From Conidiobolus incongruus B7586 (taxonomy: Eukaryota; Entomophthoromycota; Entomophthoromycetes; Entomophthorales; Conidiobolaceae): a stretch of 17,404 nucleotides of DNA. Position 1 is the first letter of the stretch, and every line of letters starts with the position of its first letter. The stretch is from assembly GCA_000697335.1 (NCBI GenBank), contig JNEM01006331.1:1-17404 (forward strand), given 5' to 3'. Below are positions 10,568-17,404 of the stretch, piece by piece. A program made the translations under genes and the position numbers. The notes under the pieces are model-generated. The model saw only the letters and a list, made by a program, of their open reading frames with translations, searched no databases and was not told where the DNA came from.

Positions 10568-11848
10568 ATGTCGACGAAAACTGATATGAACAGCACAACA
10601 AAAAGGTCACTAGAGTACGCTGAAAATGCAAAACTAGATAATAAGCAGATAATATCTATAGCTGAGGCTAATAAACAAGTGATAAAAATACCTAAAAGTT
10701 TATTCAATTTTGAACCTATCGAATATAATTTAAAATTTGTATCCGATTTTATTTTTAAGTATTTGGATAGACCTAATTTAGAAGTAATATTAAAACCATA
10801 CATCTTGTACTTATTTGTTTATAATGTTTTTAGATTGAAGCTAAATTAGGTATTATTATCGATAAAGAAACAAGGCAGAGAATCCGATTTCCTACTATGA
10901 GTGAAGTTGGTAAATTTATAAATATCTTATTAAATACCATTATAATAAATCAATATTTTAATTTATATAGTTTTAACAGATGATTTTAATAGTAGAATAA
11001 GATTTGAGTCAAATATGACAGAAGTAATATATATCTATAATTCAATGATTATATATTTATATAAGATCAGTTTCAGCATAGACATTTTAATCAATTGTTA
11101 AATTTTCAAGTGGAACAATCTAGAAGTGAAAATTATAGAGTAATCCATATAAATGTATCAATCATACAATATTTATAATTAATCATTATTAGGGAACACC
11201 TATTACATATGAACATTTAAGACAGACTGATTCTTTCTATACGACTGAAAAAAATGAAAGTATTAGAGTTACAACTGATCAAAAGACAAAACAAGTAATA
11301 TTTAATTCAAATATAACTTTCATCAATTATTATATTTAGTGATATATAGATCATACCTGGCGGTATTATTACAAAATCTAGGATTGCCAATTTGAATATT
11401 CATTCTCCAACCACTAAATTGGATTTTAGAATTTCTTTAAATACTGAAACACCAGGTAATTTATTTTATTACTATTATTATCGTAACATTTTAATGTATT
11501 AATTGATTTATATAGTGAGAGAAAAACCTTCTGGAACGCCTCAAAATACTCGACATAAGGATCGATTAAGTTACACTCACGAATTAATTATAGTTGATTT
11601 AACCCAAGTGAAATCTGAAAATGTAATTTAACAAATAATAACCAAATTATATTTACTAATTTATCTTTCAATAGGGATATAACCAACCTTCTAAGGATGT
11701 GATGCACGAATTAGAGATCGAATTTTTAAACACTAAAGAATTAGTCAAACAAAAGCACTTAATTCGGTCGAATTTACCCAATCAATATTTAAATATTATT
11801 CAAAATTTTTTAAATAATATTAGAATATTATCACAGAAATCTATTTAA
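10568..11848 (+). CDS. CET1: mRNA-capping enzyme subunit beta, RNA 5'-triphosphatase (Cet1/Pct1 type)
   Basis: Eight exons: 10568-10783, 10834-10909, 10971-11023, 11071-11139, 11193-11294, 11350-11455, 11516-11622 and 11675-11848. They give 903 nt and 300 residues, close in size to the short fission-yeast Pct1 form. The seven introns are 47-61 bp, start GTAAT (one GTAAA), and all junctions keep frame. The enzyme removes the gamma phosphate from nascent pre-mRNA, the first step of capping, using a metal-dependent tunnel fold. Visible motifs are motif A LEIEAKLG with E72 and E74, a basic KSR then LDFRIS block in the middle, RHKDRLSY, and motif C HELEIE with E255, E257 and E259. These glutamates are the family's metal ligands. 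Intron 1 falls directly after the E72 codon. At the fifth junction the frame demands the acceptor at 11349, not the nearer TTTAG at 11339. It starts with a short polar N-terminus and lacks the long extension of budding-yeast Cet1. The neighbour UTP23 is convergent. Confidence 0.94.
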
Positions 11849-11850
11849 AA

Positions 11851-11859
11851 TTTAATAAA
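11851..11859. promoter_or_regulatory. overlapping bidirectional poly(A) signal
   Basis: The nine bases TTTAATAAA carry AATAAA on the plus strand (11854-11859, five bases after the CET1-like stop codon) and ATTAAA on the minus strand (11856-11851, 36 bases past the UTP23 stop). Both convergent genes could use it. The assignment rests on motif and position only. Confidence 0.5.
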
Positions 11860-11892
11860 ATGATCTCTTGAATGGTGATTTTTGGTTAGTGA

Positions 11893-12870
11893 TTATTCGT
11901 CATTGTCGGTGAATTTGGATTCTGTAGAGGACTTTTTGTGCTTTCTCTTGCGCTTTTTGGGATTGGGAGTTGTTGATTGATTAGGGTTTTTGGTGGGAGT
12001 AGTTGAGGATTGACCATTTGAATTTGATACAGTTTGAGATGGATTAACTCTAGGAGTGGGGGCAGGAGGAATAGGTTTAGATTTCTTCTTAACCGACAAA
12101 GGATTGGGACCCTTAGCCTTCTTCTTTTTAGGCAAAAACTGCGGTTGTTCTTGATTTACCTTCAACTCAAATTTCTTTTCCATAAGCTTCAACTCAGCAT
12201 TATTCACTGAGTTCTTTTTCTTTTCTTGTTCATTCAACTTATCTTTGGTGAGTTGATTTAAAGGGGCCATAATTAAAATGCCTTTGAAAATTGAGAAGGA
12301 TGGCGTTCCAACGCAATTGGATTGAATTTCATTATTTAATTCTTGATCACTACTTAATATAATATACTTGGATGGGTTATTCTTTTCTATAAATAATAAA
12401 ATAAACATCATTGAGTATATTACATAATTTTTTCAAATTTACCTATATGAGCTAAAATACAATCTTTTGAGCTAGTTTTTGTATGATTACACTTTCTATT
12501 AAATAATTTTAGAGCTTCATAACTTTCATTAAATTTGTTAAATAATTTTAATTTTTTTAATTCGGAAGAGATACAACTTGAACTAACTAAAAAATAAGAT
12601 TAATTTAAATAAGTTAGAGTTATGTTTTTAGGTATTACTCAGTTTAAAATGGCTCCCAATAATTTCTTCCATTCTATCTTTTAAATTGATTTTCATATTT
12701 AGACAATGCTCAATAAATTGAGGTTCAACTAAAAACCAAATCAATGAATATAAATTCTAAGATATGGTAATGTTATTGTTACCCAATAATTTATATGGTG
12801 ACTTAAAGTTGAGTGCGGTTTGATAGATATTAAATTCTTTTTTGTATCCTTTAATTCTTTTTGCTTTCAT
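11893..12870 (-). CDS. UTP23: rRNA-processing protein Utp23
   Basis: Four minus-strand exons: 12870-12783, 12728-12639, 12586-12443 and 12386-11893. They give 816 nt and 271 residues, close to the yeast and human proteins. Introns are 54, 52 and 56 bp and keep frame. Utp23 is a nucleolar SSU-processome factor with a PIN-like domain, needed for early 18S pre-rRNA cleavage and U17/snR30 release. Visible hallmarks are the start MKAKRIKGYKKEF with FKSPYKLLVEPQF (family: YRKQ then F..PYQVLVD), the cysteine/histidine cluster C92-N-H94 to C102 with C64 (the family zinc site), SSDQEL at 119-124 (family: ASQD.DL), and GPNPLSVKKK at 200-209, a near-diagnostic Utp23 tail motif. The C-terminus is low-complexity Pro/Thr/Ser followed by PKKRKRKHKK, a likely nuclear/nucleolar signal. 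Intron 3 holds an in-frame ATG (12411) leading into exon 4, but a product from it would lack most of the PIN domain. Confidence 0.94.
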
Positions 12871-15105
12871 CTTGAATCATTTATAAGGTTAATGAATATA
12901 TAAAAATCAATTTATAAAAAATATATTTAGTTCCATTATTGTGGGATTCTTCTTTTGTTACATCATTCATATTCCAAACTGATTATATTGTGGATTTAGT
13001 TACACCTAAATAAATCTATTATAATTAAATAACTTTCAATATTTCTATATTAATTATTATTCAATATCGATATATAAATATATTCTAGGAATTTAATATA
13101 ATTTCAATCCTAATTCATCAGAATTGAAATAGTGATATATCCTATTACAAATTGGTGACTATAAGTAATTTCAAATTTTGATCAGAAAAAATCAAAATAC
13201 TGCTAATCTTGTTGTATTTTTTAGAAGTAATTTTAGGTATAAAATTTATAATTTATCTTATCCTCAAGGTTAAAATCTTCAATTTATTCAAATAAATACA
13301 TTTGTTACCTAATTAATATATCTTAATCAAATCACTCATATTAAATATTTTTTTTTTCTAAATTATAAATCAAAGTTATACTTTTAATTAAAATTAAATT
13401 TTCAAACTATTTTATATTTTATTGATGATGAATTTAACAAGATTATAGTTACAATATTATGAAATGATATAAAAGCCCTTTGGGTAAAGTTATTTAATTA
13501 TTTGAGAGATTATTTTATTAGTTTGATATATATAGTAACTTTAAAAACAAATTATAAAATCAAACTCATTTATATTTTTTAAGTAACCTAATTGACTCTG
13601 AAATATATTAACTTATACTAAATTATATAATCAAGAATAAATATTTATTAATAATAAAATATTTTTTTATTATATTTGATTAACTACTAGTTATAATATC
13701 AAACCTTAAAATTGATATAAATTTTAAATTTTTAAGTTATAATCATAATGAAAAATTTAAATTTAATATTTTTACCTATTAATTTTATAATTATGTTAAA
13801 ATAATTATACATAAATTTAAATAGCTACTTATATCAAAAATGAGAGATTTAATATTAAACTCCGATAATATATTTTAAAATTTATTGAAATTTAATATGA
13901 AAGGAAAAGCTTTAATAATTTTTTTAATTAATATTAAAAAATTTAATTTAAATTAAAAAATTGCAAAGACTATATTATAACTATTATTTTATTATTTTTA
14001 TATTATTTATCATAAAGACTATAATATAATGATAGGTGTTATAATATTAGAAAATAATATCTCAATTGTTTATTTTATATTACTTAATTAATCTTTTATT
14101 ATGTTAAAAATTATTTTGATATATTATATTATTAATACCTTTGTTAACCTTATAAAACTATTTTGGATTTTAATATAGTATATATTTTTAACATATACTT
14201 AACTTGTTTTTATACATTTAACTTAAAAAATTAAATTTTTATAAAGTCATTTTTGTTTTTTAAAAATATTTAATTGTTTTAATTAATTTATTGAAATATA
14301 TCAATTATTTAATATAATAAAAATGCTATTTAACTTGAATTTCATTTTAATATTAATATTTAAAAGTCTAAATATATAATAGAATATTTTAATTTAAAAT
14401 TTTTTTTCTAAAATATAAATGATATTTAATTAGATATAATATATTTATAGTTCTATTAATATTAATGAATGTTGAAATATAGTGTAATCATTATTGTTCC
14501 ACTTTTATCCTAATATTATATTTAAAAATATTAACTAACCCTTGGGCATCATTCTTATTATTCATATTTATAATACTAATATATTCATATTCAAGCTAAA
14601 ATCAGACTTAATATTATTTTTAATAACTTTTTTTAAAGAACTCGCTGATATTAGTAATTCGAACAATATTATAAGCTATTCAAGTTCTATTATAAAGTTC
14701 ATCGATATTTAGTTGATTTTAATTAATAAAAATCTAAATAACATAATATGAATAATAAAAGTGTAAAAAAATAATAAAATAATATATATAAAGCAATAAG
14801 ATATAGGTTGTGTTATATATTATTTTAACTTATAAATTTATATATATATATGTCTTATCTTAGTTAAACTTTATGATTTAATATCCCAACCAATGATCAA
14901 TTAAGTATAGTGAAATATAGTTTATTTTAACCAAATAATGAACTAAAACTATATAATCTAGTTCAAGTTCATTTAATTAAATTTACAACAGAAGATATAA
15001 TCGAAATTGGTTTTATCATTTATATTGGTAAGTTAGTGTAATTATAATTAAATTTGGTATTAAAATATTTAAATATAAAATAGTTTAATACAAAAATTTT
15101 ATATA
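12871..15105. other. extremely AT-rich gene desert
   Basis: No gene or RNA is supported. The UTP23 promoter should lie just above 12870. From about 13300 to 14900 the sequence is almost all A and T, with homopolymer and short TA runs such as the TA stretch at 14839-14851. No ORF, tandem satellite unit or coding remnant could be recognised. Confidence 0.6.
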
Positions 15106-15342
15106 TTAAATATTTATATTATAAAATATTAACATTCTGTCAAGACCAATTAGATAGGTGTTAACTTTTGGCTTTGGTAACCATTGAAAATGTTTTCCAA
15201 ACATATTCAATATAGGGAAAGCAACCAAAATGCTAATAGGTTTACATAAGAAATTAACCTGAGTGCTAATTGATAGCCTAAATATCCAACAAATTAGACC
15301 TGAAAATAACACACAGAAAAAACAAGTCACATTTATATTCAT
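15106..15342 (-). CDS. orphan ORF, 78 residues, membrane-type; possible truncated gene
   Basis: An ATG ORF in a local island of less biased composition (about 15130-15350) within the gene desert. Two hydrophobic segments are visible: residues about 5-22 (a CFFCVLFSGLICWIF-like run) and about 34-48 (ISILVAFPILNMF). They are followed by WLPKPK and LIGLDRML. An N-terminal anchor followed by a proline hinge and 'LIG' recalls the start of a microsomal cytochrome P450 (xLPGPKxxxxLIGN). If so, only the first 70 or so residues remain, because the sequence below 15130 becomes plain AT-rich DNA and the protein ends there. That reading is a guess; a small secreted or membrane protein, or chance, are alternatives. 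No introns were resolved. Confidence 0.3.
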   Translation of the reverse strand: MNINVTCFFCVLFSGLICWIFRLSISTQVNFLCKPISILVAFPILNMFGKHFQWLPKPKVNTYLIGLDRMLIFYNINI

Positions 15343-17110
15343 AGGGAGTGAAGTAAGGTAATAATGACCCGCGGTGTTATCTTATCGAAGTCAACTAAAA
15401 ATTTAGTTCCACATCATAATTATTTAATTTATTTTAGTATAATGAATAGATATTCTACTTGAAGTTGCCTACTTCAAGCTGAAGGTTAATTATGATAATA
15501 TAATGAGTTCAAAGACTATTAATCATATGGTAAGATATAAAAAGTGTTTTCAAGTTGGATTTTGGTTTGTAAATTAAGGTTGCCGATTTTAATACTGAAT
15601 CAGCTAAAATAAATCATGACTTGATTAATAATCATCATGAATATATATCATTAACTATGAGTTATTTCAAAGTATAAAGGAGTTATGATGTGACACATTT
15701 ATATTTATTTCATATATATTTTAATATATAAAATTAATATATATATATATATATTTGAAAACTAAAGAAATTCATAGATTTTTCATTAATTTATTTGCTT
15801 ACTAATAATTTGATAAGTATATACTAATCAAAAAAATTAAAATAATACTAATAATAGCCAATATATATCAGTTTAATATATATAATATTTTGTAATAAAT
15901 TATTTCATGAAAAAATAGTTAAGAATAAATGAATTTTAATTTTATATAGAGTAGATATTAAATTATAGACTATATTATAGAATTATTAACTTGAATGATT
16001 TTGAATAATGATAAAGTTTATATCAAAATATTTATACTCAAAATCCTTGATAAAAAAAGTAGAAATAATATTGATATTTATTATTAATTAATATAAAAGG
16101 CAAAGAAATTATAAAAATTAAATCAGATTAACTAAACTAGTTCAATAAATAAATTACTCTATCGTTTTCTTATTTTAAAATGTTATTTCCTTTATCTTGC
16201 AAATTATAATTGTATTTTATATTATTTTAGTATTATATTAGTTTTATAATTCTGAATAAAATTAAACCAACTTATAATTTATAATTATTAAATTAAATAT
16301 ATGTAAAAAAATCATATCTTTAAAATAAATATTTTGATAACTAAGATTTTATTATAATTTAGCTCAAAAATTTAAAATTCAAAATATAACTTTTTTAAAA
16401 ATTTATAATAATATTTGTTAAAAGACTAGTTCTCTAAATTCTTACATATATTCATTTATAATTCAATTGACTATAAATTATATAACTAATTTATACTTTT
16501 ATAAGTAAATTAACTTTATTAATAGCATTGAAATATTTAATAAACAAGGTTCCTCTTTTTTCTTTTAATTTTTATAATCTAATTTTTTTATATTATTTCT
16601 TAGGTTAAAACTATATTATATTAATATTATAGCATATTAGCACTACCTGATATAAATCCTAATATACTAGTGACTCATTTGTGTTTGAAGCTTAATTAAA
16701 CTTTGTTTACATTTCCATATTATATTGCCACATTATTTTAATATTAAGTCTTCCTTTATATTATTTTGGTATTATTACCATTATACTGATAATATCTTTG
16801 ATAATTTGATTAAAATTAAATTTAAAAATCAATTCATTTCTTTGAAATATATTGGTTTCTAATAGCAAATATTATTTGAGCATTATTTATTTTGTTTTAA
16901 ATATTAATCAACAAAATTAAACTATTTAATATTAAGTTTTTTAATTTATCCACTATTTTTCTTATTTCCAATTAAAGTAATATTATCAATTTAATATAGT
17001 TTTCAAATGTTATTTATTAGTGCAGAAATTAAGTAATGGCACAATTTTAAAATTAAAATTAAACAAATAAATTAATAAATAATATATAAAAATTAATGAA
17101 TAATATAAAA
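15343..17110. other. AT-rich spacer with short repeats
   Basis: No gene is supported. A perfect 8-bp inverted repeat CTTGAAGT/ACTTCAAG with loop TGCCT lies at 15458-15478, and an (AT)9 run at 15737-15754. The part from about 15340 to 15700 is less AT-rich and would be the upstream flank of the orphan ORF. The 3' end of the mariner element, with its terminal inverted repeat, should lie below 17111, but I could not identify the repeat without its partner. Confidence 0.5.
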
Positions 17111-17404
17111 TTAATAGCCTCCTTTATTATTAATAACTCTTTTCTATACTTTTGGTAAGCTTCTAATACCTAAAAAACAGTTCTTTTTATTAAGGACTGA
17201 AATTTGATGTTTCACAAACCAATTTAATTTGTTTGTAGGAATTTTTTTTCCTGCAAGCTGTTTTTTTAATTGTCTAAAACAATTATAATCATATAGATTA
17301 TAATCAGGTGAATATACTAGATGTGGTAACTCCCCCCAATTTTTTTTATATAAAAAATCTTTTACAGCTTTAGCTTTATGTATTTTGCAATTATCATGCA
17401 AAAT
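17111..17404 (-). mobile_element. mariner (DD34D) DNA transposon, transposase C-terminus with late stop, cut by the window edge
   Basis: This is the 3' part of a Tc1/mariner-superfamily transposase gene on the minus strand; the 5' part lies beyond the right edge. The translation opens ILHDNCKIHKAKAVKDFL, then WGELPHLVYSPDYNLYDY, then FRQLKKQLAGKK, then GIRSLP. This is the mariner order (HDNA.PH.A, WE.LPHPPYSPDLAPSDY, LF..L, GI..LP). The Asp of HDN and the Asp of the final DY are separated by 34 residues, so it is DD34D. An in-frame TAG at 17146-17144 sits where the family has the tryptophan of LP.RW..C; the frame continues KRVINNKGGY to a TAA at 17113-17111, which fits the usual end. The copy therefore looks like a recently or mildly decayed one. 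Base use matches the host. Whether the rest is open cannot be judged here. Confidence 0.88.

Noticed and set aside
10552-10803. 83-residue minus-strand ORF
   Set aside because: It lies antisense to exon 1 of the CET1-like gene. The sense strand has strong family motifs, while this frame is just a hydrophobic mirror of it.
11340-11349. Acceptor TTTAG at 11339 for CET1 intron 5
   Set aside because: It would begin the next exon with TGA in the required frame. The acceptor at 11349 keeps the frame and gives the conserved block.
12387-12442. ATG at 12411 as the start of a separate 172-residue protein
   Set aside because: The ATG is inside UTP23 intron 3. Upstream exons encode the conserved Utp23 N-terminus and splice in frame, so the full-length gene is preferred.
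13300-14900. Possible inserted mitochondrial DNA or centromere-like AT block
   Set aside because: No mitochondrial gene, tRNA or satellite unit could be read; composition alone is not enough.

Overview
The window looks like a piece of a very AT-rich fungal nuclear chromosome. The evidence is a Zn(II)2Cys6 transcription factor (a fungal class), a Cet1-type RNA 5'-triphosphatase (the fungal capping enzyme, absent from animals), a eukaryotic tRNA-Glu with internal A and B boxes, and 17 short spliceosomal introns of 47-61 bp. Long gene-poor spacers, tiny introns and a large zinc-cluster family would suit an early-diverging fungus such as an Entomophthorales/Conidiobolus-like species, but that placement is inference. 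No bacterial operon, CRISPR array or plasmid element is visible.

Layout. At 1-3287 there is AT-rich spacer holding the decayed 3' half of a second zinc-cluster transcription factor (about 1201-1853). An apparently intact relative follows on the same strand (3288-4739, one intron). At 4740-6107 there is AT-rich spacer. At 6108-6178 lies tRNA-Glu(UUC) on the minus strand, back to back with a GC-richer, pyrimidine-rich promoter-like block (6181-6543) and a 61-codon ORF (6544-6729). At 7147-8830, minus strand, a seven-exon protein kinase of the STK32/YANK group encodes 450 residues; it has the group's DFN motif but arginine where the invariant beta-3 lysine should be. At 8831-10567 a spacer carries two palindromic structures near 9450-9547. 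At 10568-11848, plus strand, an eight-exon gene encodes the mRNA-capping RNA 5'-triphosphatase (300 residues). It converges, with only 44 bp between stop codons, on a four-exon UTP23 gene (11893-12870, minus strand, 271 residues) for small-subunit rRNA processing. From 12871 to the end is a gene desert with an orphan membrane-type ORF (15106-15342) and, running off the right edge, the 3' end of a mariner (DD34D) transposase gene with a late in-frame stop.

The intact genes are housekeeping or regulatory loci rather than one pathway: Cet1 caps pre-mRNA, Utp23 works in the nucleolar SSU processome, the kinase is an AGC-type signalling protein, and the zinc-cluster protein is a DNA-binding regulator. 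I see no defence, secondary-metabolite or other multi-gene system here. The best leads are the K-to-R kinase, the uniform GTAA (mostly GTAAT) intron donors, the compact promoter plus mini-ORF beside the tRNA, and the dead/alive transcription-factor pair. Exon structures were derived by hand from splice signals, reading frame and family resemblance; no RNA evidence or alignment was available.
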